Assembly (NCBI GenBank): GCA_016935595.1
Contig: JAFGQQ010000256.1
Coordinates: forward strand, 1 to 8,568
Direction of reading: 5' to 3'
Length of the DNA: 8,568 bases
DNA from: Bacteroidales bacterium
GTDB taxonomy: Bacteria; Bacteroidota; Bacteroidia; Bacteroidales; UBA10428
Shown here in pieces: positions 1 through 7,124 of the stretch (within the stretch, counting starts at the first letter, position 1; each line of letters starts with the position of its first letter). A program made the position numbers and the translations under genes. The notes under the pieces were generated by a model. That model saw only the letters and a list, made by a program, of their open reading frames with translations. It did not search any database and was not told where the DNA came from.

Positions 1-282
1 ATGTTTAATAATTAAATCTGCGCAAGGTGGCGTTTTCCCTTCATGTGAACAAGGTTCTAAATTAACATACAAAGTTGATTTTTTAAGTAATTTTTTATTT
101 TTAACTGAATCAATAGCATTTACTTCTGCATGAGGACCTCCAAAATTTATATGATATCCTTCGCCAATAATTTTATTGTTATAAATAATAACTGCTCCTA
201 CCATCGGGTTTGGGGCAACATTGCCCATACCCATTTTGGCAAGTTCAAGGCATCGGTTCATATATTTTTCATCATGCAACAT
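1..282 (-). CDS. ribD: RibD, riboflavin biosynthesis deaminase/reductase (5' part only)
   Basis: This is the first 94 codons of RibD; the gene continues past the left edge. RibD deaminates the pyrimidine intermediate made from GTP and then reduces its ribosyl chain, in the cytoplasm. Only the N-terminal deaminase domain is visible. It has the full zinc-site pattern of the cytidine-deaminase fold: His51 and Glu53 in PHAEVNAI, then Cys78 and Cys87 in [13 protein letters not shown]. The NPMVGAVI segment (residues 25-32) is also typical of the family. The start at 282 gives [15 protein letters not shown], which lines up with the usual RibD N-terminus; no Shine-Dalgarno sequence precedes it. The gene is divergent from prmC across 118 bases. 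Whether the C-terminal reductase domain is fused, as is usual, cannot be seen. Confidence 0.95.
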   Translation of the reverse strand, partial: MLHDEKYMNRCLELAKMGMGNVAPNPMVGAVIIYNNKIIGEGYHINFGGPHAEVNAIDSVKNKKLLKKSTLYVNLEPCSHEGKTPPCADLIIKH

Positions 283-305
283 AAAATAAAATTAATTAAG
301 TTTAC

Positions 306-313
306 TAACTTTG
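306..313 (+). promoter_or_regulatory. Possible -7 promoter element for the prmC operon
   Basis: TAACTTTG fits the Bacteroidota -7 consensus TAnnTTTG at every fixed position. It would place the transcript start near 320 and give a leader of about 80 bases before prmC. No TTTG is seen at the -33 position expected upstream, so the call rests on one element in AT-rich DNA. Confidence 0.3.
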
Positions 314-341
314 AGTTATAAACATTAACCCGATTCATTCT

Positions 342-368
342 GCTTTTTCCTGTTAAGTCAGGATAGGC
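342..368. repeat. Imperfect inverted repeat in the ribD/prmC intergenic region
   Basis: TCCTG (348-352) and CAGGA (359-363) are perfect inverted arms around a 6-base loop. Pairing can extend to GC (342-343) with GC (367-368), with one mismatch, one bulge and a G-U pair. No run of T follows the hairpin on either strand in the orientation a terminator needs. It lies in the likely prmC leader and between two divergent genes, so it could be an RNA hairpin, an operator or chance. Confidence 0.3.
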
Positions 369-400
369 TCCCGACAAATAATGACAAAAAAATCAGTATA

Positions 401-1261
401 ATGACGCAAAATTATACAATAAAATACCAAATAGAACAAATTAAATCAGAATTAAAGCCATTATATCCATTAGAAGAGATAACTGCGTTTATTAAAATAA
501 TTTTCGAAAAAATTATGGGGTATTCATTTTCAAGTTTACAACTGCATTTAGATGATTTAACGGATAAAGACTGCTATTGTAAAATTTCCAAAATTGTTCA
601 TGAATTAAAAAATTATAAACCCATTCAATACATATTCGGAGAAACAGAATTTTTTGGTCTACCTTTTAAAGTAAATGAAAATGTGCTTATTCCAAGGCCT
701 GAAACTGAAGAATTAGTTAACATTATTATTGAAGAAAACAGAAATCAGTCACAAATAAATATTTTAGATATTGGAACAGGCAGTGGCTGCATAGCAGTAT
801 CACTGGCTAAAAAATTAAAGAAGGCATTAGTATATGCTATTGATGTTTCATCTGAAGCAGTAGAATTGGCTAAGGAAAATGCATTGATTAATGATGTTAA
901 AATTGATTTTTTGGTTTGCGATATTTTTAAGACTGAACAAATCCAAAATAAAAAATTCGATATTATTGTAAGTAACCCTCCTTATGTTTTAGAAAAAGAT
1001 AAAGAAATTTTACTTAGCAATGTTGTGGCTTTTGAACCTCATCTGGCATTATTTGTAAGTAATGAAAACCCGCTTGTTTTTTATGAACAGATTGCTTCAT
1101 TCGCCCGGAATAATTTAAATGTAAACGGCCATTTATATTTTGAAATAAATGAACTATTTGGACATGAGATTGCACATCTTTTACATTATTATAACTATAG
1201 CAATATTAATATCTTAAAAGACTTAAACAATAAGGACCGTATGATTAAAGCTCAATTATAA
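401..1261 (+). CDS. prmC: PrmC, release factor glutamine N5-methyltransferase
   Basis: PrmC transfers a methyl group from S-adenosylmethionine to the glutamine of the GGQ motif in release factors RF1 and RF2, which improves peptide release. The 286 residues match the usual length. Residues 1-90 form the helical substrate-binding part, ending in PIQYIFGETEFFG, a family hallmark. IPRPETEEL follows at 97-105. The SAM-binding motif is LDIGTGSGC (122-130), and the catalytic NPPY motif is at 192-195. FEPHLALF (211-218) and YFEIN (246-250) are also typical. The start codon at 401 has no Shine-Dalgarno sequence, only AT-rich DNA before it, as is usual in this phylum. It is the first gene of a tight group with recX and prfB. 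Its substrate RF2 is encoded about 500 bases downstream. The base composition is markedly AT-rich. Confidence 0.96.
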   Translation: MTQNYTIKYQIEQIKSELKPLYPLEEITAFIKIIFEKIMGYSFSSLQLHLDDLTDKDCYCKISKIVHELKNYKPIQYIFGETEFFGLPFKVNENVLIPRPETEELVNIIIEENRNQSQINILDIGTGSGCIAVSLAKKLKKALVYAIDVSSEAVELAKENALINDVKIDFLVCDIFKTEQIQNKKFDIIVSNPPYVLEKDKEILLSNVVAFEPHLALFVSNENPLVFYEQIASFARNNLNVNGHLYFEINELFGHEIAHLLHYYNYSNINILKDLNNKDRMIKAQL

Positions 1262-1264
1262 AAC

Positions 1265-1738
1265 TTGGAAAAACAATATAAAATATCAAAAAACGTTGCT
1301 TTGCAAAAAATAACCGGCATATGCAGTTTACAGGAAAAATGCATTTTTGATGTTAAACAAAAATTAATTTCCTGGAAATTAAATAATCTAGAAATTGAAG
1401 AAATAATATCCAAACTTGTTAAAGACAATTTTATAAACGAAAAACGTTTTGCAGTTGCTTATGCCAATGACAAATTAAAATTTAATAATTGGGGCAAAAC
1501 AAAAATAAGATATGCTTTAAAAGAAAAAAAAATTTCAGATGAAAACATTCAAATAGCTTTAAATAATATAAGCGAAGGATTTTATGAAAAAATAATAAAA
1601 AATGAATTACTTAAAAAGTATAAAACACTTAAAAAGGGCAATCAGTTTGAAATTAAGGCTAAATTGCTAAGGTTTGGCGCTTCGAAAGGATATGAAGCTG
1701 GTATGTTATACCCGATAATAGATTCAATTATGGAATAA
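1265..1738 (+). CDS. recX: RecX, regulator of RecA
   Basis: RecX proteins bind RecA filaments and modulate, usually inhibit, recombination and SOS activity. The 157-residue product is close to the usual length of about 150-170. The family pattern is clear in the middle. DNFINEKRFAVAYANDK (54-70) and FNNWGKTKIRYALKEKKI (73-90) match the conserved second helical repeat. KLISWKL at 33-39 belongs to the first repeat. The start must be the TTG at 1265: the reading frame is closed upstream by the prmC stop at 1259-1261, only AAC lies between them, and no in-frame ATG occurs until residue 147. It is in the same frame as prmC and presumably translated by coupling to it. The coding sequence is very AT- and lysine-rich. 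The family assignment is firm; the effect on RecA in this organism is inferred. Confidence 0.9.
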   Translation: MEKQYKISKNVALQKITGICSLQEKCIFDVKQKLISWKLNNLEIEEIISKLVKDNFINEKRFAVAYANDKLKFNNWGKTKIRYALKEKKISDENIQIALNNISEGFYEKIIKNELLKKYKTLKKGNQFEIKAKLLRFGASKGYEAGMLYPIIDSIME

Positions 1739-1761
1739 TTATTATTTTTACGCAAAAAAAT

Positions 1762-2851
1762 ATGGTTTCAAATGACGAAATAAATGATTTAGTAAAGCGT
1801 GAGACAGCTTTAAGGAGGTTTCTTTGACATTGAAGGAAAACTAAAACGGGTTGAAGAAGAAGAAAAGTATACCCATACTCCTGATTTTTGGAACGACCCA
1901 AAAAAAGCCGAAGAAAAACTCAAATATATTGCCTCGTTAAAAGAATGGACAAACGCATACAAAGCTGTTAAAACTTCAATTGAAGACCTACAGGTAATTC
2001 TTGATTTTTATAAAGAAGGCGAAGCCCTCGAAAATGACATTGATGAACAATATAACAAAGCAGTTAATCTAATTGAGGAGCTGGAGTTAAAAAACATGTT
2101 AGGGAAAGATGAAGACAAACTTGATGCCGTTTTAAAAATTAATGCAGGTGCTGGAGGCACCGAAAGTCATGACTGGGCTGAAATGTTAATGAGAATGTAT
2201 ATTCGTTGGGGTGAAAAAAATGGCTATAAAGTAAAAGAAATTGAATACCTGGCCGGTGAAGAAGCCGGGATAAAAACAGTTAGCCTTGAATTTGACGGAG
2301 AGCTTGCCTATGGTTATTTAAAGGGAGAAACGGGGGTTCACAGGTTAGTCAGGATTTCTCCCTTTAATGCCCAGGGAAAAAGGCATACTTCGTTTGCTTC
2401 GGTTTTTGTAATACCGCTTATTGATGATTCGATTGAAATTACCATAAACTCTGCTGATATTACCTGGGAAACATACCGCTCGAGCGGTGCAGGCGGGCAA
2501 AATGTAAATAAAGTAGAAACTGCTGTGAGGTTAAGACACCATCCTACCGGAATAGTAATTGAAAACCAGGAGACACGTTCGCAACTTAAAAATAAAGAAA
2601 ATGCAATAAGGCTTTTAAAATCACATTTATATGAACTTGAGTTGCGAAAAAGACAGGAAGAACAAGCAAAAATTGAGGGAGAAAAGAAAAAAATCGAATG
2701 GGGTTCACAAATACGCAATTATGTATTGCACCCTTATAAATTAGTTAAAGACCTGCGCACCGGTTTTGAAACAGGAAACACCCAGGCTGTTCTTGATGGC
2801 GAATTAAATGATTTTATTAAAGCATACTTAATGGAGTTTGGAGGAGAGTGA
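1762..2851 (+). CDS. prfB: Peptide chain release factor 2 (RF2), made by programmed +1 frameshift
   Basis: RF2 recognises UGA and UAA in the ribosome and releases the finished peptide. The gene is in two frames. Codons 1-21 run from ATG 1762 to CTT 1822-1824 and meet TGA at 1825. Skipping T1825 continues in the +1 frame from GAC 1826 to the TGA at 2849. The joined protein is 362 residues, against 365 in E. coli. The junction reads ALRRFL|DIEGKL, and the N-terminal part continues with [13 protein letters not shown], typical of RF2. The stop-codon recognition tripeptide SPF is at 199-201, and the peptide-release loop GGQ at 244-246 in [11 protein letters not shown]. The prfB ATG follows recX by 23 bases and has no Shine-Dalgarno sequence. 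RF2 level should be self-regulated, because low RF2 favours the frameshift. Reading only the second frame would wrongly start the gene at ATG 2096 and lose about 110 residues. Confidence 0.97.
1813..1828 (+). promoter_or_regulatory. Programmed +1 frameshift signal of prfB
   Basis: The signal is AGGAGG (1813-1818), a 3-base spacer TTT, the slippery CTT (1822-1824), then TGA followed by C (1825-1828). This is the known bacterial RF2 autoregulatory site with the same spacing as E. coli (AGGGGG-TAT-CTT-TGA-C). The internal Shine-Dalgarno sequence pairs with 16S rRNA in the elongating ribosome. Slow termination at the UGA, when RF2 is scarce, then lets the peptidyl-tRNA slip from CUU to UUU. Confidence 0.95.
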
Positions 2852-2854
2852 TTG

Positions 2855-3610
2855 TTATTGGTTTAGCCATTGACGAAATTCGGGAGTTTTTGGTATACTT
2901 ACCAATATATCTTCATTTACCGGAAGGTTAAGTTTAATTTTAATGCGGCTTTTTGACAATGCAATTATTTCTTTTATTGAATTGAACTGAACAATGTATT
3001 TCCGGTTTACCCGGAAGAAAATATCCTTATTAATCAGCAACTCGATTTTATCAAGACTATGTTCAACCGGATAATGCTTGTTTGAAAAGGTGCATAAATA
3101 TGTATTTTTTTCGAGTGAATAAAAATACGCTATATCTGAAATTTCTACCGGTTTTATTTTTTGGCCACAATAAACAATAAATCGCTTTTTATTTTCTTTT
3201 TTATCATAAGCTTTTAATATTTTATTATAGTCGATGGCCGGTTGTTTTTCATGGTATATTTCTTTGTATTTTTCAATACTTCTTTGAAGTTCATCAAGAC
3301 GTACGGGCTTAAGAAGATAATCTATACTGTTCAGCTTAAATGCTTTAATGGCATATTCGTCAAAAGCTGTTGTAAAAATCACAGGTGCTTTCACCTCTGT
3401 TTTTTCAAAAATTTCAAATGCCAAACCATCAGATAAATGAATATCACAGAAAATAAGCTCCGGCTGGTTGTTTTGCAGCCAAAATACCGATTCTTCAACT
3501 GATGAAAGCTTTGCTGTAACACGAATATCGGGGTTAAACTGTTTTAAGAGTTTTTCAAGGTTATTTGCTGTAATTTTTTCATCTTCAATAATAGCAACAT
3601 CCATAATCAT
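2855..3610 (-). CDS. LytTR-family response regulator
   Basis: This is a cytoplasmic DNA-binding regulator of 251 residues. Residues 4-115 form the receiver domain, with acidic residues 9-11 (EDE), the phosphate acceptor Asp56 in IFCDIHLSDG, Thr80/Thr81, and Lys101 in LLKPV. A linker follows, then a LytTR DNA-binding domain at about 141-250, recognised by FFRVNRKYIV (198-207) and the closing SIPKTPEFRQWL. The first ATG at 3610 overlaps the kinase stop as ATGA, which supports that start through translational coupling; the second Met, two codons on, is the alternative. The upstream kinase is the obvious partner. The gene ends three bases from the end of the convergent prfB. Targets are unknown; the co-transcribed receptor gene is a likely one. 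Confidence 0.93.
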   Translation of the reverse strand: MIMDVAIIEDEKITANNLEKLLKQFNPDIRVTAKLSSVEESVFWLQNNQPELIFCDIHLSDGLAFEIFEKTEVKAPVIFTTAFDEYAIKAFKLNSIDYLLKPVRLDELQRSIEKYKEIYHEKQPAIDYNKILKAYDKKENKKRFIVYCGQKIKPVEISDIAYFYSLEKNTYLCTFSNKHYPVEHSLDKIELLINKDIFFRVNRKYIVQFNSIKEIIALSKSRIKIKLNLPVNEDILVSIPKTPEFRQWLNQ

Positions 3611-4611
3611 TCTGGTTTAAATGTTGGAATTTCAGAAATATATTTATCATTCTTAGTATAGAACCCCGGGCTTTCACGCGAAATTAGCAGGTATCTGTTT
3701 ATTAAATTTTTATGCCCCATTTTGTGAGATTTGTATTCGCAATTTCGTAACTGGATGTTATTTACTACAATAATTGTATCATTTGTATTGCTTATGGAAA
3801 TATTTAACGGATTGGTTTCTGATAAACTGTTATGCTTAACGGCGTTCTCTATTAATATTTGCAAACTTAACGGTGGTAAATAATTACATAATATTTTACT
3901 ATCCAAATTTATATCAACAATTATCTTGTTATCATGCCTTATTTTTAACAGGTAAATATAAGATTGAACAAATTCAAGTTCTTTATTAACCTGAACAAGT
4001 TGCTCCTCGGTTGTTTCAAGAATATAACGATAAACACTTGCAAATTCGTCAATGAAGTTTTTTAATTTTTCCGGTTCAGGGTCAGGATAACTTAAAGATG
4101 ATAAAATACTTAAATTATTGAATAAAAAATGCGGGCTCAACTGGTTTTTTAAGGTCTCATACCGGGCAAGGGCATTTTCTTTTTCCAGGTTTGCTGTTAA
4201 AACAATACTTTTTTTCCAGCGTTCGAAAAGAAAATATATTTCATGCGATGCGGTAATAAACAAACATAAAAGTACACTTGTAATGTAAGGGCCTTTCATA
4301 TTGTTGCCAAGCGCAAATTTATGATTGGCAAAAGAAAGTAAAAAAATGATTACACCTGAAAGTAAGATCAGCACTCCTGAAACGCTTATTATATGAAGAG
4401 AAGGATTATTGTCCCAGTTTATTTTTTTTGATATATACAATAGCAGTGCCCTGCATGTTTCCCAAGCAAACAAAGTAATAATAAAAGATATTATTATCCA
4501 TTCCAATAATAATTCTTTACAGTTGCCAGTACAAAAAACCAACGGCATACCTGCGCCAACAAGAGGAATGCCTATAATCCGAACCCATATATCGTTAAAT
4601 TTACCTTTCAT
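3607..4611 (-). CDS. LytS-type membrane sensor histidine kinase
   Basis: The 334-residue product has four hydrophobic segments (about 8-27, 35-60, 72-95 and 109-130). A short helical linker follows, then a His_kinase domain with the phosphorylated His161 in QLSPHFLFNN. The ATP-binding domain has its N box in ENAVKHN (255-261). The final glycine motif is weak, GHKNLINRY (299-307), instead of the more usual GLxN form. The loops between membrane segments are very short, so there is no separate periplasmic sensor domain. The first, predicted periplasmic if the N-terminus is inside, contains Cys27 and Cys31. The start at 4611 gives MKGKFNDIWVRIIGIP, usual for Bacteroidota members of this family. 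The kinase overlaps its regulator by 4 bases and follows the TonB-dependent receptor gene by 71 bases that hold no visible terminator hairpin. The stimulus is unknown. Confidence 0.92.
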   Translation of the reverse strand: MKGKFNDIWVRIIGIPLVGAGMPLVFCTGNCKELLLEWIIISFIITLFAWETCRALLLYISKKINWDNNPSLHIISVSGVLILLSGVIIFLLSFANHKFALGNNMKGPYITSVLLCLFITASHEIYFLFERWKKSIVLTANLEKENALARYETLKNQLSPHFLFNNLSILSSLSYPDPEPEKLKNFIDEFASVYRYILETTEEQLVQVNKELEFVQSYIYLLKIRHDNKIIVDINLDSKILCNYLPPLSLQILIENAVKHNSLSETNPLNISISNTNDTIIVVNNIQLRNCEYKSHKMGHKNLINRYLLISRESPGFYTKNDKYISEIPTFKPE

Positions 4612-4682
4612 AATTTTATTAAAGGTATAAATTTTTAATCCTATTCATAAAATGCTACTGATATTTCTCAAAAATAAATTAA

Positions 4683-7058
4683 TCAAAAATTAAATTTATA
4701 CGACATCATAGGGTAAAAACCAATTTGGTAAGTATTTTTAATTGTACCGTCAGAGGCATTATAATACTGATAAAAAATATTTTTCCTGTCTGTGAGGTTT
4801 TTTATCTCTACTGCCCATTGATGGCTATTACCAGGTTTGTTAAGTGTAAAAGATAACCTTACATCGCACCGGAAATAATTTTTGTAGCGGTATTCATGAA
4901 TAAAATTTTCATTCAACACAGTTTTGCCCTTTTTCTTTGAAGCTTCTAGGTTTATTGGGGTATATCGGTTCCCGCCTGAATAAACATTCCTGATATTGAA
5001 ATTTAATAAATTATTACTTTTAATTTCAATCTCATATCCAAAAAGCATGTTTAATACAAAATTTTGATTAAATGCACTGTTGTATTTTATATTATTACTG
5101 CCTTTATAAGTTGAGTTAAACAAAGAAGTTGTTATAAGAAAATAATATTTCATATTAAAAAATTTCTCAAGAGTAAGCTCTATTCCGTAATTTTCGCCAG
5201 AACCTTTGCTTATTAGGCTGTCTACTTTCTCTGTGTGGAACTGTGAACCATAATTTATAAGGGAAAAAGACGAACCCTCTTTTTCAACCGGAATATCAAA
5301 TAAATATTGATAATAAGGTTCCAGTTTAGCATGAAAAAGGCCTGAAATATAATAATGATATTCAAGGCCAAAATGATGGCTTTTTAAGAATTTTAATTCA
5401 TTATTAGTTTCAATATACAGGCTATTTAATGTATCAATAAGTGTTTTGGTAAAATAGTTAATTTTTGGCACGGTTTGCGCATGCAACCCATAACCTGCAC
5501 CTAAAGAATGTTTTTCATTTATTTTCCATTTTATTGCTGCGCGTGGTTCACATGTAATTTCTTTATTCAACGAAATTTTTTGTGAATGAATCCCTAATGA
5601 AATTGTAACGTCTTTTATTCTTTTATTTTGCCATTGAACGAAAGCTTCATTTAAATGGATTTTTTTCTTTACATCGGTAAGGGTAATCATATAGTTGCCT
5701 TTCGAAAATTGAAATTCATCGAAATATTTTATGGCGTAATTATGATGAATCAAACCCGTTTCAATAATATTTTTTATGTTTATTTTGCTTTTCAGGCAAA
5801 CCAAATACTGACCCGATAATTCAATATAATCATCGTTATAATAATCTTCATACTCATTATTATTTAATAGGTCTACCTGAGTATTGGATTGTTTTCCATT
5901 CACAGAGATAATATTTTTGAGATAGGTATTATTATTTATAAAATAAGTGTGTGAAAGACCCACAACTCCCATATTTGTTGAATATTGAACAACAGTACTG
6001 TCAATAACTTCGGATGTGAAAGAATTATCCTTTTCCCCGGTTTGTTCATCCAAATAAATATGGCTTAAACCTCCAATACCAAAAACACTGAATTTACCAA
6101 ACTTTAGAGTTGGCATATTAATTTTAAAAGTCATATCCTGATAACTTGGAATACCGCCTATGTTCATAATTCCCATTTTAACCATTAATCCGGCCATTGT
6201 ATAACGGTAATTGAAAATGTATGAAGATTGCTTACTGATGTTAATCGGCCCTTCTGTGCCAATTTCAAATCCATTAAATCCCATCTGAATAGTATGTTCT
6301 CTTTTATATGGATTGCCGTTTCTCATATTCAGGTCAAAAACTCCCGACAAGGCATTTCCAAACGATGCCGGGAACAATCCGGTATAAAAATCGGAATTGG
6401 AAAGGGTATTATTATTTAATATAGAAATTGCGCCCCCTGTTGTGCCCAGTGTCCCGAAATGATTAGGATTTGGGATAGAAACCCCTTCTAATTTCCACAA
6501 TAAATTGAGAGGCGAATTTCCTCTGATAATAATGTCATTTCGCTGGTCGCCTGCTGATATAACACCGGCAAAACCCGATACCATGCGGGCCGGGTCGCCC
6601 CAGCTTCCTGCATATTTGTTAGTTTCTTCAATGGTAAAAGACCGGGAACTGATTAATGCCATTTCATTAACTGTATTTAATTTATCAGGTTTAATGTAAA
6701 CTTCATTAATTTTATCTGGTTTTTCTTCTAATTTAATATCGAGAAAAATTTCCTTACCAGAACCAATCTCAATATTATTTATAAATACAGGAGAATAACC
6801 AATATAGCTGATTATGAAACTTTGCCGGCCAACCGGTACTTTAATAATATAATTGCCCTCTTTATCGGAACATGTCCCTGTTTTCTCAGTATTGGCCAAA
6901 ATAATGTTTGCCCCCGGTAAAACAGACCCGGTATTTTTATCCGATATTTTTCCCCTCACAATACCGTGCAATTGAGATATTTGTTTTTCATTCTCAGCGT
7001 TGGCATTAAATAATATTACTGTTAATAAAACAATAACAATTTTTACAAGCTTTTTCAT
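4683..7058 (-). CDS. TonB-dependent outer-membrane receptor with N-terminal CarboxypepD_reg-like domain
   Basis: This is an outer-membrane active transporter of 791 residues. The signal peptide is residues 1-21: Lys-rich start, hydrophobic core, and AxA cleavage after Ala21. A CarboxypepD_reg-like domain follows at about 32-110, with GKISDKNTGSVLPGANI and the YIGYSP end. Next come a possible TonB box near INEVYIK (117-123) and the plug domain (about 130-250), with NDIIIRGNSPLNLLWKLEGV and GNALSGVFDLNMRNGN. The rest is a beta-barrel ending in aromatic-rich YKFNF with a C-terminal Phe, as expected for outer-membrane assembly. It is smaller than typical SusC proteins, and no SusD gene is adjacent. 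It appears to be the first gene of a unit with the sensor kinase and LytTR regulator. The class is clear; the transported substrate cannot be told from the sequence. Confidence 0.93.
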   Translation of the reverse strand: MKKLVKIVIVLLTVILFNANAENEKQISQLHGIVRGKISDKNTGSVLPGANIILANTEKTGTCSDKEGNYIIKVPVGRQSFIISYIGYSPVFINNIEIGSGKEIFLDIKLEEKPDKINEVYIKPDKLNTVNEMALISSRSFTIEETNKYAGSWGDPARMVSGFAGVISAGDQRNDIIIRGNSPLNLLWKLEGVSIPNPNHFGTLGTTGGAISILNNNTLSNSDFYTGLFPASFGNALSGVFDLNMRNGNPYKREHTIQMGFNGFEIGTEGPINISKQSSYIFNYRYTMAGLMVKMGIMNIGGIPSYQDMTFKINMPTLKFGKFSVFGIGGLSHIYLDEQTGEKDNSFTSEVIDSTVVQYSTNMGVVGLSHTYFINNNTYLKNIISVNGKQSNTQVDLLNNNEYEDYYNDDYIELSGQYLVCLKSKINIKNIIETGLIHHNYAIKYFDEFQFSKGNYMITLTDVKKKIHLNEAFVQWQNKRIKDVTISLGIHSQKISLNKEITCEPRAAIKWKINEKHSLGAGYGLHAQTVPKINYFTKTLIDTLNSLYIETNNELKFLKSHHFGLEYHYYISGLFHAKLEPYYQYLFDIPVEKEGSSFSLINYGSQFHTEKVDSLISKGSGENYGIELTLEKFFNMKYYFLITTSLFNSTYKGSNNIKYNSAFNQNFVLNMLFGYEIEIKSNNLLNFNIRNVYSGGNRYTPINLEASKKKGKTVLNENFIHEYRYKNYFRCDVRLSFTLNKPGNSHQWAVEIKNLTDRKNIFYQYYNASDGTIKNTYQIGFYPMMSYKFNF

Positions 7059-7083
7059 TATAATACCTATTAAAAATATATTA

Positions 7084-7091
7084 TAAATCTA
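7084..7091 (-). promoter_or_regulatory. Possible -7 promoter element of the receptor operon
   Basis: On the minus strand TAGATTTA matches TAnnTTTG except for the last base, 26 bases before the receptor ATG. No clear TTTG lies at the expected -33 position. A regulator-dependent promoter may lack it, but so would a chance match in AT-rich DNA. Confidence 0.2.
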
Positions 7092-7124
7092 TTGCCATGT
7101 TGAAAATGAAAAAAATAATAGAAG

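Noticed and set aside
381..401. Six-codon ORF ending in a TAATG overlap with the prmC start
   Set aside because: It is too short and AT-rich to distinguish from chance, with no sign of a leader peptide function.
2096..2851. A truncated RF2 gene starting at ATG 2096
   Set aside because: The same frame is open back to 1826 with clear RF2 sequence, and the frameshift signal joins it to the true start at 1762.
2848..2931. GTG-started ORF of 27 codons after a GGAGG, overlapping the prfB stop
   Set aside because: It is antisense to the conserved end of the LytTR regulator, resembles nothing known, and Shine-Dalgarno use is doubtful in this organism.
4612..4682. Terminator or separate promoter between receptor and kinase genes
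   Set aside because: No GC-rich hairpin with a T-run is present. The only promoter-like string, TACCTTTA on the minus strand, lacks a -33 partner and sits very close to the ATG.
4683..7058. SusC-type glycan importer
   Set aside because: The protein is shorter than typical SusC, no SusD gene is adjacent, and no glycan-processing gene is in the window.
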